The notes under the pieces are model-generated. The model did not search any database, was not told where the DNA came from, and saw only the letters and a program-made list of their open reading frames with translations. Made by a program: the position numbers and the translations under genes. Positions 1-6,292 of a stretch of 7,213 nt of DNA are shown here, piece after piece. The stretch's first letter is position 1. Every line of letters begins with the position of its first letter. Source of the stretch: Bacteroidota bacterium (lineage in GTDB: Bacteria > Bacteroidota > Bacteroidia > Bacteroidales > Lentimicrobiaceae); NCBI GenBank assembly GCA_023434665.1, contig JAEYSM010000017.1, positions 1 to 7,213 of the forward strand, given 5' to 3'.

Positions 1-251
1 CCTGAGGGAAATTTATCAATATTCATTTCCAGCTTGTCCTGATTTTTTGTCAACTCTTTTAATCCCAAAATGGAACCTTTTAAGTCAGTAATCCTTCTTT
101 CATCAGTGGTTTCTGTTTCGTTTCTGGCTAATATCTCATTCTGACTAAACATTATCCAGAAAACTCCATTTTGATATGGCTGGGAATACGCTTTTACACT
201 AAAAAAAATAGCGCCAAAAGTAAAAACCGTAAAAAGTAATTTTGCTCTCAT
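1..251 (-). CDS. Secreted protein of unknown function, N-terminal part (runs off left edge)
   Basis: Reading leftward from the ATG at 249-251, the frame stays open for 83 codons to the window edge, so the C-terminal part is missing. The N-terminus MRAKLLFTVFTFGAIFFSVKAYSQ-like stretch is a standard Sec signal peptide: basic residues, a hydrophobic core at about residues 5-18, and a likely cut after the AYSQ motif near residue 24, a form common in Bacteroidota. The mature part begins PYQNGVFWIMFSQNEIL. A charged, Glu/Lys/Thr-rich stretch follows (residues about 45-80) that could be helical or coiled-coil. No known family is recognised, and too little is visible to propose a function. The A-rich ACAAAAGAA sequence just before the start suits Bacteroidota translation initiation. 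A possible promoter lies at 288-321 on the same strand. The signal peptide and unbroken frame make it a real gene; its role is unknown. Confidence 0.8.
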   Translation of the reverse strand, partial: MRAKLLFTVFTFGAIFFSVKAYSQPYQNGVFWIMFSQNEILARNETETTDERRITDLKGSILGLKELTKNQDKLEMNIDKFPS

Positions 252-287
252 TTCTTTTGTGTTAGGTAAATATTTTATTGCTTAGGG

Positions 288-321
288 TAAATGTAATAAC
301 TTTTTTTTAAAAGTTTGCAAA
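288..321 (-). promoter_or_regulatory. Possible Bacteroidota-type promoter for the leftward secreted-protein gene
   Basis: Read on the minus strand, TTTG (318-321) is followed after 22 bases by TACATTTA (288-295). The known Bacteroidota sigma-ABfr pattern is TTTG at -33 and TAnnTTTG at -7; this has a full -33 match and seven of eight bases at -7. It would give a leader of roughly 30 bases before the ATG at 251. The match is by eye in A/T-rich DNA, so chance agreement is possible. Confidence 0.35.
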
Positions 322-422
322 TAATATATATGATTTTTTTCGCTTCTGAATATATTATGGAGTGACGATATTTTTCTATTGCTTTTGAAACCAATCATGG
401 AGTTTCCATTGAGATTGATTTT

Positions 423-508
423 ACTACGATCTGCTCTCGATCTACCTTTGGTACGGTATTGCTTCGGTATTGATCTACTAAACATGTAGATCGAAACCAG
501 ATTGTAGT
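423..508. repeat. Imperfect 23-bp inverted repeat with 40-base loop
   Basis: The arms are 423-445 and 486-508. They match at 20 of 23 positions when one is reverse-complemented, and one mismatch is a G-T wobble, so a transcript could form a long stem. Inside the loop CGGTATTG is present twice (454-461 and 465-472). A further GATCTAC at 472-478 can pair with the same GTAGATC at 486-492 that belongs to the right arm, so a small hairpin competes with the long one. Outside the arms lie GATTGATT (413-420) and its complement AATCAATC (533-540). A full TACCTTTG box, like a Bacteroidota -7 element, sits at 443-450 but has no partner -33 box at proper spacing. It could be the remnant of a small mobile element or a structured RNA; neither is shown. 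Confidence 0.6.
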
Positions 509-1162
509 CGTCTGGATGGCAGAGCCGGATACAATCAATCTTCAATCAATCCTGTGTTAATAAGATAGAATAAATAAGAGAAATAATTATTTCAGAAAAT
601 TGCTGAATCAAAACTTATATAGCACAAGAATTCAATATTGCAGGATAACAAGTTCTTATGCCATTTAAGTTTCAGCAATTAGTTGGAAGAGGCGAATACC
701 AGATGGAAATCCGCAAGTGTATAATTCAGGGCAAATCACTATAAGGTAAGCAGGTTTATATAAAGCCACAAGACGAGATGTTGTCTAGAATGATCAGATT
801 TTGTTAATTGATGGAAGATTGAGGGATATCTAGAAAGACCACCATTACGAAATATATTTATGCTATTATATGTTTTCTTCATCCAAAAATATTCAACAAT
901 ATTATTGTCGTATTAGTCTTTTTTTTGTTATTATTGCATATTAAATACAGAATGATGTTACTTACAATCCATAAAAAACAATGATGATGAAAGGAGGAAA
1001 ATATATCATTGTAGGCAATGTCATGGAAATATTACCAATAAGTATTAACTAACAAACCAATTATTAACCAGCTTATAACCGATTTTGAGGGAAATGTCCT
1101 CTTAACTATGAAGAGGTAATCAAAAACAACCCATTCAAATCTGAAGAGCAAAAACAATTATT

Positions 1163-2124
1163 ATGAAAACATTACAACACATTATTTTACACTTTTCGTG
1201 GTCACACTCATCTTAACCAGTTGTAAAAAAGACAGTGAAACGATCATCAACAAGTCATCAAATGACGGAATAAATATTAAGAACGGTCATTTAGTATTTA
1301 AAGATTCTGTTACTTATAATGAACATATAAATTGGATAAATCAAAACCGATTGAGACCAGAAATTATTGATGACTTTAATAAAAATATTGGATTTGAATC
1401 ATTCAGGCAAATTTATAATCATGGCACTAGCATGAGTGATTTTGGAAAATTTGAATCGTATGAATCAAAACACCCTCAGTGTTTTAAAAAAATTATTTTG
1501 GAGGATAATACGATATTTTGGGAGATGCCGATTGAATACATTTCAAGCTTTTATGTAAATCAATATGGAATATATCAGATAGGAGAGACTTATTATAGAA
1601 CAACGCCAGAGTACTTCTTTTCAACTAAAAATCCTGAAAAAATTGATGTTTTATCTAACACAACAATGGCATTGGCAGATGATGATATTATAAAAATAAA
1701 TAATAATATTCAAAATACAAAATTAGGGGAATACAGCTATAGAACTGCATATTTTTCAGGGTGGTCTGATAGAAGAATTGTAGTAAGATTGTTTGAATAC
1801 GAAAAATTAGGCAAGTATACTTTTGAAAATCGAACAACTTCACAACAAAAGCACTGGTCTGGTGCTTGGGTTAAAGCAAAAATCGACGAAATAAAGCATT
1901 TTAATTACCAAGGACAGTATGTCGTCAAAGAAAATGGTTATTGGTGGCCTTCAGTAATTGTTCCATCTCAAACAATTGCAGTTTATTCAGATGAACTTTC
2001 TGTTGAGGTTGTTAGAGCAGATGGACATGTAGACTTTACTGTCAGTTCGGTTATTTGTAATAATTCTGGAACAAGGTATGGTAATACCGCGGCAGTAAAT
2101 AATAATGATATGTTTCCGAATTAA
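1163..2124 (+). CDS. Putative lipoprotein of unknown function (DUF4848-like?), frameshifted in its signal peptide
   Basis: The long frame runs from GTG 1198 to the TAA at 2122-2124 (308 codons) but has no ATG start and begins in mid signal peptide (VTLILTSCKKD). No ATG lies upstream in this frame before the stop at 1117-1119. An ATG at 1163 in another frame gives MKTLQHIILHF and then soon stops. Adding one T to the TTTT run at 1193-1196 joins the two into a textbook lipoprotein signal with lipobox LTSC, the Cys being residue 21 of a 320-residue product. The residues after Cys, KKDSE, mix Lys and acid as surface-export signals of Bacteroidota lipoproteins do. The mature N-terminal part, NIKNGHLVFKDSVTY, recalls DUF4848 lipoproteins, from memory only. 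The C-terminal half is rich in aromatic residues (GYWWPS near residue 260) and looks beta-rich. Base content is visibly more A/T-rich than the downstream operon. It stands alone, 191 bp before the next gene. Function is unknown; the gene may be inactive, translated from GTG, or miscalled by one base. Confidence 0.7.
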
Positions 2125-2145
2125 TTAATTTTTAATCAAATTTGC

Positions 2146-2299
2146 GAGTCCAGTCTGTGAAGTTTGAAAATGACAATTAGAAGTTGTAACTTCCAATTAT
2201 CTATTAGTTTGAAGTTCTCTGGCATTACCTTGTACTTTATCGGTTGCCTGCAAATTCTGGCTTTCATTGCAATTTTTAGCTTCTTTCCAGACTGGACTC
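2146..2299. repeat. 154-bp block bounded by perfect 12-bp inverted repeats
   Basis: GAGTCCAGTCTG at 2146-2157 is exactly reverse-complemented by CAGACTGGACTC at 2288-2299. A perfect 12-bp match inside a 191-bp gap is unlikely by chance. The block holds a near-palindrome (2175-2198) and no open frame of note. TTTG at 2208-2211 followed after 21 bases by TACTTTAT (2233-2240) could be a weak promoter for the operon that starts at 2316, so the block may carry or contain its control region. A small non-autonomous mobile element is one reading, but no clear target-site duplication is visible at the outer edges. The other reading is a long hairpin in the leader of the operon. Confidence 0.55.
2175..2198. 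repeat. 24-bp near-palindrome, possible operator or 3' hairpin
   Basis: The arms around GAAGTTGTAACTTC extend outward to AATT on both sides, with one mismatched pair beyond the centre. It lies 51 bases after the lipoprotein gene's stop and 118 bases before the next start. No T run follows, so it is not a classic intrinsic terminator. It could be a protein-binding site or an RNA hairpin that protects the upstream transcript. Confidence 0.4.
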
Positions 2300-2315
2300 A
2301 TTTATTGTTACATCT

Positions 2316-2873
2316 ATGAAAATGAAAAGAACAAAGGTTGCCTTAATAGTAACCATATTTATCCTTTGTAGTAGCTTAACTAATGCCCAAAGCGTCGATA
2401 CTACATTATTAAAAGGAAGCAGACAGTTTGTTGGGGTTCAACTTAATCCTTACCTGACAAAAAACAGATCCAGATGTCGGACATTTACGCTTCGGTATGG
2501 AATTGAAATTTACAAGAATTTGTATGTAGGTCCTGAAATGTCTGCCTTCTTTTATAATGATAGATCAGGAAATACGGGAAGCGAAATAAACACAGGACTT
2601 TTTGCAAGAATGACATTTCTAAATTCAAAAAAAATTAGAATTATAGTTGAGCCTGGTCTAAATTACAAGTATGGTAAATACCTTATATACTACCTGGAAC
2701 AACCAGGGTACAGTACCAGAAAGATAGATTGGTATGGTTCTGCAGGTGTCAATTTTAACCTTTACAAGAAAAAAATTTCGATGGATTTGATGGTTAAATA
2801 TTCGCCGGATTATTATTTGTTGAGAGCAACCAAAGTTGTACCAACATACAAACTCAATTACCATTTTAAGTAG
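2316..2873 (+). CDS. Small outer-membrane beta-barrel protein
   Basis: This 185-residue protein starts MKMKRTK, followed by a hydrophobic core (residues about 8-20) and a likely signal-peptidase cut near LTNAQS (residues 21-26). The mature part alternates polar and hydrophobic residues in short strands broken by Gly/Asn/Lys turns, for example RQFVGVQLNPYL, TFTLRYGIEIYKNLYVGPEMS, GLFARMTF, RIIVEPGLNYKYGKY, WYGSAGVNFNLY and ISMDLMVKYSP. This is the pattern of small Bacteroidota outer-membrane barrels, and the chain ends in a strand, YKLNYHFK, with Phe next to last. About 160 mature residues suit an eight-strand barrel. ATG 2316 is used as the start; ATG 2322 would also keep the signal peptide. 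It is followed after 34 bp by the lipoprotein gene and probably shares its transcript. Substrate or role cannot be read; it may be a structural or accessory barrel for the receptor system. Confidence 0.75.
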   Translation: MKMKRTKVALIVTIFILCSSLTNAQSVDTTLLKGSRQFVGVQLNPYLTKNRSRCRTFTLRYGIEIYKNLYVGPEMSAFFYNDRSGNTGSEINTGLFARMTFLNSKKIRIIVEPGLNYKYGKYLIYYLEQPGYSTRKIDWYGSAGVNFNLYKKKISMDLMVKYSPDYYLLRATKVVPTYKLNYHFK

Positions 2874-2907
2874 TTTGTCACGTTCACGAAAAATTGAGCT
2901 TATTTTT

Positions 2908-3804
2908 ATGCTAAGAATTAAACTGTTTTTAACTACAATTATTATCCTTCTTTTTACTGCCTGTGAAACGCCGGTTGATATAGACATTCCCCAAAATGGA
3001 ACTACTACCATTGCCTTTGCAAGCCAATCGTATAATGATAGCCTTCAGGTATATATTGCTCATACTAAGCACATTTTTGACACTAATAGATATAATGGTT
3101 GCGATTCAACGGCTGAAGCAATGATTTTTTATAACAGAGAACAATTCCCGCTAAAGTATAATGGTAAAAGATTTGTTTCAGAAGACTTAACATTTAATTC
3201 CGGTGACTCTATATTTCTACAGATAACCGGAATAAATAGTAAACACACCTATGCACAAACGGTAATTCCACATTCTACCATTGCTCACAGTATTGAAATT
3301 ACACCCTCTGCTTTGCTTATTGAGGATGTTTATTTTTCAAGAGTGCAACTTTGTTTTAACGACCCAGGGGATGAAACCAATTACTATGAATTTAGTCTAA
3401 ACGTCACTCAGATTAAGGATGATTCAGCCAGCAGCTTTGGATACCATGATTTCAGATCGTTTGACCCCATTATGGTAAATGAGGATATAATGCAATATGA
3501 ACCCATAACTATGCTTTTCAGTGATGCTATGTTTAATGGTTCAAAAGTTAGCATTCCCATGTACTATTTCCTCAACTTCTTCACTGAATCCCTGCAAAAA
3601 GTGATTGTAGCTTCGGAGCTTAGAAATGTTACCCGTGAGCATTACCTATATCACAAATCTCTTTACAAATTCATGTACAATCAAGGTGGTATCTGGCAGG
3701 GTATGACTATGCCGGTTTCCGTAAATGGCAACATTGAAAATGGTGCCGGACTATTCTCACTTTATACATCTACCTTCGATACTGTTGTTTATGATTTCAG
3801 ATAA
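2908..3804 (+). CDS. DUF4249-like outer-membrane lipoprotein, receptor partner
   Basis: The 298-residue protein begins MLRIKLFLTTIIILLFTAC, a lipoprotein signal peptide with lipobox FTAC and lipidated Cys19. The next residues, ETPVDIDIP, match the usual opening of DUF4249 proteins (Cys, acidic and Pro residues, then IDIP or LDLP). Then come beta-rich segments: A-x-x-x-I-Y-like text around AEAMIFYNREQFPLKYNGKRF, GDSIFLQITGINSKHTYAQTVIP (residues about 97-119), and later strands such as YYEFSLNVTQI. Length is within the family's normal range. The same frame is open back to ATG 2836, but that start would bury the signal peptide behind 24 residues and overlap the upstream gene, so ATG 2908 is preferred. 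It lies 34 bp after the small barrel gene and overlaps the TonB-receptor gene by 14 bp. DUF4249 genes commonly neighbour TonB-dependent receptors; a SusD-like accessory role is inferred, not shown. The ligand is unknown. Confidence 0.85.
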   Translation: MLRIKLFLTTIIILLFTACETPVDIDIPQNGTTTIAFASQSYNDSLQVYIAHTKHIFDTNRYNGCDSTAEAMIFYNREQFPLKYNGKRFVSEDLTFNSGDSIFLQITGINSKHTYAQTVIPHSTIAHSIEITPSALLIEDVYFSRVQLCFNDPGDETNYYEFSLNVTQIKDDSASSFGYHDFRSFDPIMVNEDIMQYEPITMLFSDAMFNGSKVSIPMYYFLNFFTESLQKVIVASELRNVTREHYLYHKSLYKFMYNQGGIWQGMTMPVSVNGNIENGAGLFSLYTSTFDTVVYDFR

Positions 3805-6187
3805 AAAGAACCGGTTTACGGTAACATACAAACCCGTTTTGCTGGGACTCATAATGATTTTGCTGATACAAAATGATGTATCCGGGCAAACCATAAATGG
3901 ATTTATTTCAGATTCTGAAACGGGAGAACGATTGTTGTATGCCACGGTTTACGATACAACCAAATCCAGAGGAACAAGCAGCAACAGCTATGGTTATTTC
4001 AGCATAACCCCTGCTTTGCATCAATACAAACCCATCGTTCTGGTAGTCACTTATGTAGGGTACATTAACGACACCCTTATTTTTAGCAATCTGAAGAAAG
4101 ACACTTTAGTAAACATCAGATTGAAAGCTGGAGTTGAATTGAAGGAAGTTGAAATTAAAGCTGTGAGTAACTCAGGCAGCATTTCTTCTTCGGGAAGGAT
4201 GCATCTGAATGTTCAAATAATTAAATCGTTACCTGCAATTGGAGGAGAAACCGATCTCATAAAAGTATACCAGCTAACCCCCGGTGTACAGATGGGGTAT
4301 GAAGGTACTTCAGGTTTACATGTGCGTGGTGGATCAGCTGATCAGAACCTGATAATGCTCGATGATGTACCGCTTTATAACATCAACCATCTTGGAGGCT
4401 TTGTCTCGGCTTTTAATACTGATGCCATTAAAAGTTCAATACTTCTAAAAAGCGGATTTCCTGCTAAATACGGAGGTAGACTTTCATCGGTACTCGATGT
4501 AACTATGGCCGATGGTAATCTTTCAAAAACAGAAGGAAACCTAAGTCTGGGACTTATCTCGGCGAAATTATCACTGAATGGCCCAATTAAGAAAAACAAA
4601 AGCTCATATCTGGTCAGCTTCAGGCGGTTTTATTTTGATCTGATTGCCAAACCTCTGGTGCAACGTGTAAATCCAGCCTCAACTATAGGTTACAATTTTT
4701 ACGACCTTAATATTAAATTGAACAGAATATTGGATAATAAAAACAAAATTCATTTTAGTTTTTATTCAGGTGACGATAAAACACTTGCCGGTTTTAATGA
4801 AAAAAAAGACAACGGTTCAGATTTTTACTCACAAAGCAATCAATGGGGAAATACAATGGCCGCTTTGCGTTGGAACCATATCTTCAACAGCCGAATATTC
4901 AGCAATACAACAATGCATTTCTCACGGTACAGGGTAAAAAACGTTTTTATTTCAGAATATAAGAGTGACAACAATAACTCCACTACTCGAAATACTTTAC
5001 TCTCGGCTATAGGCGAGTATAGCCTGAAATCGGAAATGGAATATTACATAAAACCTGAAACCAACATATTTGCCGGAACACAGCTAACTTATAGATATTT
5101 TCAGCCAAACAATTTCAACTACGAAGTGACAGGTGCTGACAACTCCCTGAAATCTGACTACATTCACACCACGTTGATACATGCTTTTGAAGGTATAATT
5201 TATGCCGGTGGTAAATATACCCGACCTGCTGGTCATTCTCTGGAACTGGGAGGGAGAATTAACACGTTTACTATAAACAACCGATTTTATATTATACCTG
5301 AACCAAGACTAAAGGCAAGTTTTCATCACAACAATAATCTGACAAGTTTCTTATCATTTGATGTGATGAGTCAGAATATGCAAATTACCGGCAACAACAG
5401 TATTGGAATGCCTGTAGAATACTTGCTACCTGCAACAGATCAACTACCACCCTCAATTATGAAACAAATTTCAGCCGGAATGGAATATGTTTCTCCTTTA
5501 AGGATTATGTACAGCGGAGAATTGTATTATAAGTACTTTAATCGACTTGCAATGCTCCATGACGGAGCTTCGCTATGGGAAGGGCGTGAGAACTGGGAGT
5601 CCCTCTTTGCCAAAAACGGAACCGGGCGTGCTTATGGTGCAGAATTTATGGCTACGAAAAATCATGGCAATCTCACAGGATGGGCAAGCTATACATTGGC
5701 TCGCAGTGATAGAAAATTTCAAGATATAAACAATGGAAAATTATTTCCTGATCAATTCGATATAAGACATACCATTAATCTCGCCCTAATGTTAAAAATT
5801 GGGGAAAACAAAGATTTCTCATGTGCCTGGGTTTTCAATTCCGGATATAGACTTACCCTGCCTGTTTCAAAGTACTATGTGCCGGTTACTGCAGGTGACT
5901 ATACCACCATGAATGAAATATACATTTACTCTGCTCGTAATGATTTTAAAACAAATCCTTACCACAGGCTTGATATTAGTTTCAACTTCCATAAACAAAA
6001 GAAAAGATATCACAGAACATTTTCGCTGGGTGTTATAAACCTTTACGACCAGAGAAATCCCAATGCCTATTATTTTTCAACGTTGAACGTACCGGGACCG
6101 AATAATACCCATTATCAACGGGTTGTACTTATGCAGACTTCTTTTTTCCCATTTATGCCTAATGTGGGATGGAATTGGAAGTTTTAA
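3791..6187 (+). CDS. TonB-dependent outer-membrane receptor with carboxypeptidase-regulatory-like domain
   Basis: The 798-residue protein imports an unidentified ligand across the outer membrane using TonB/ExbBD energy. In order: signal peptide (residues 1 to about 33, hydrophobic core VLLGLIMILLI, cut near VSGQ); carboxypeptidase-regulatory-like domain (about 34-112, INGFISDSETGERLLYATV to the NIRLKAG strand); plug domain (about 135-245) with the signatures SLPAIGGETDLIKVYQLTPG, HVRGGSADQNLIMLDDVPLY and GFPAKYGGRLSSVLDV; then a barrel of about 550 residues ending in GWNWKF with the terminal Phe needed for BAM assembly. Length is normal for receptors of this type and no break is seen. The start is set at ATG 3791, whose ATGATTTCAGATAA overlaps the lipoprotein gene's end by 14 bp. 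ATG 3725 is in frame but would place 22 extra residues before the signal peptide. The receptor is the last clear member of the operon. It lacks evidence for a SusC-type glycan substrate; metal complex, peptide or sugar are all possible. Confidence 0.93.
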   Translation: MISDKKNRFTVTYKPVLLGLIMILLIQNDVSGQTINGFISDSETGERLLYATVYDTTKSRGTSSNSYGYFSITPALHQYKPIVLVVTYVGYINDTLIFSNLKKDTLVNIRLKAGVELKEVEIKAVSNSGSISSSGRMHLNVQIIKSLPAIGGETDLIKVYQLTPGVQMGYEGTSGLHVRGGSADQNLIMLDDVPLYNINHLGGFVSAFNTDAIKSSILLKSGFPAKYGGRLSSVLDVTMADGNLSKTEGNLSLGLISAKLSLNGPIKKNKSSYLVSFRRFYFDLIAKPLVQRVNPASTIGYNFYDLNIKLNRILDNKNKIHFSFYSGDDKTLAGFNEKKDNGSDFYSQSNQWGNTMAALRWNHIFNSRIFSNTTMHFSRYRVKNVFISEYKSDNNNSTTRNTLLSAIGEYSLKSEMEYYIKPETNIFAGTQLTYRYFQPNNFNYEVTGADNSLKSDYIHTTLIHAFEGIIYAGGKYTRPAGHSLELGGRINTFTINNRFYIIPEPRLKASFHHNNNLTSFLSFDVMSQNMQITGNNSIGMPVEYLLPATDQLPPSIMKQISAGMEYVSPLRIMYSGELYYKYFNRLAMLHDGASLWEGRENWESLFAKNGTGRAYGAEFMATKNHGNLTGWASYTLARSDRKFQDINNGKLFPDQFDIRHTINLALMLKIGENKDFSCAWVFNSGYRLTLPVSKYYVPVTAGDYTTMNEIYIYSARNDFKTNPYHRLDISFNFHKQKKRYHRTFSLGVINLYDQRNPNAYYFSTLNVPGPNNTHYQRVVLMQTSFFPFMPNVGWNWKF

Positions 6188-6224
6188 AATAAACCTGCAT
6201 TTATATGTTCACCTTTAAAGATAA

Positions 6225-6241
6225 TAAAGCGTTCCGCTTTA
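6225..6241. repeat. Small perfect hairpin after the receptor gene, possible terminator
   Basis: TAAAGCG and CGCTTTA flank a TTC loop, making a 7-bp perfect stem 37 bases after the receptor's stop. On the plus strand an A run follows instead of a T run, so it is not a canonical rightward terminator. On the minus strand the stem is followed by TTATCTTT, which is weakly T-rich. It may mark the end of the operon transcript or stabilise it. Confidence 0.35.
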
Positions 6242-6270
6242 AAAAAGTTCGTCAAAAATTGATACCTTCG
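6238..6270 (+). promoter_or_regulatory. Possible weak promoter for the LRR gene
   Basis: TTTA (6238-6241) is followed after 21 bases by TACCTTCG (6263-6270), close to the Bacteroidota TTTG / TAnnTTTG pattern with one change in each box. It would start transcription some 15 bases before the ATG at 6293. The first box overlaps the hairpin at 6225-6241. Support is the pattern match and position only. Confidence 0.2.
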
Positions 6271-6292
6271 ATAAATCATAATATAGTTTTCC

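Larger units (their letters stand above)
252..1162. other. Long intergenic stretch without a convincing gene
   Basis: About 910 bases separate the leftward gene from the rightward lipoprotein gene. It is A/T-rich and broken by stops in all frames that I followed. Visible contents are: the possible leftward promoter (288-321); a hairpin-capable AACTTTT/AAAAGTT pair (298-315); the imperfect inverted repeat at 423-508 with flanking GATTGATT (413-420) and AATCAATC (533-540, again at 544-551); a 9-bp inverted pair AATTGCTGA (598-606) and TCAGCAATT (672-680); a stop-interrupted stretch at 669-944 with protein-like composition; and two overlapping small hairpins at 1087-1116. CAAAAACAA occurs twice (1121-1129, 1149-1157) just before the lipoprotein gene. 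No clear TTTG/TAnnTTTG promoter for that gene was found. Confidence 0.6.

Noticed and set aside
282..545. 87-codon open frame on the minus strand in the intergenic gap
   Set aside because: No family resemblance or signal peptide. It covers the long inverted repeat and runs into the possible promoter of the leftward gene, and its end is low-complexity Lys/Leu from A/T runs.
981..1052. 23-codon frame beginning MMMKGGKYIIVGN with an internal AAAGGAGG
   Set aside because: Very short, with no recognised product. The GGAGG lies inside the frame rather than before a start, and Bacteroidota rarely depend on such sites.
2836..2907. Upstream in-frame ATG extension of the DUF4249-like lipoprotein
   Set aside because: It would put 24 residues before a complete lipoprotein signal peptide and overlap the upstream gene by 38 bp. 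ATG 2908 explains the signal fully.
2658..3011. 117-codon minus-strand frame over the junction of barrel and lipoprotein genes
   Set aside because: It is antisense to two well-supported genes and shows no domain or signal.
3725..3790. Upstream in-frame ATG extension of the TonB receptor
   Set aside because: It would lengthen the overlap with the lipoprotein gene to 80 bp and hide the signal peptide. ATG 3791 gives a normal N-terminus.
4375..4599. 74-codon minus-strand frame inside the receptor gene
   Set aside because: It is antisense to the conserved plug domain, with no independent support.
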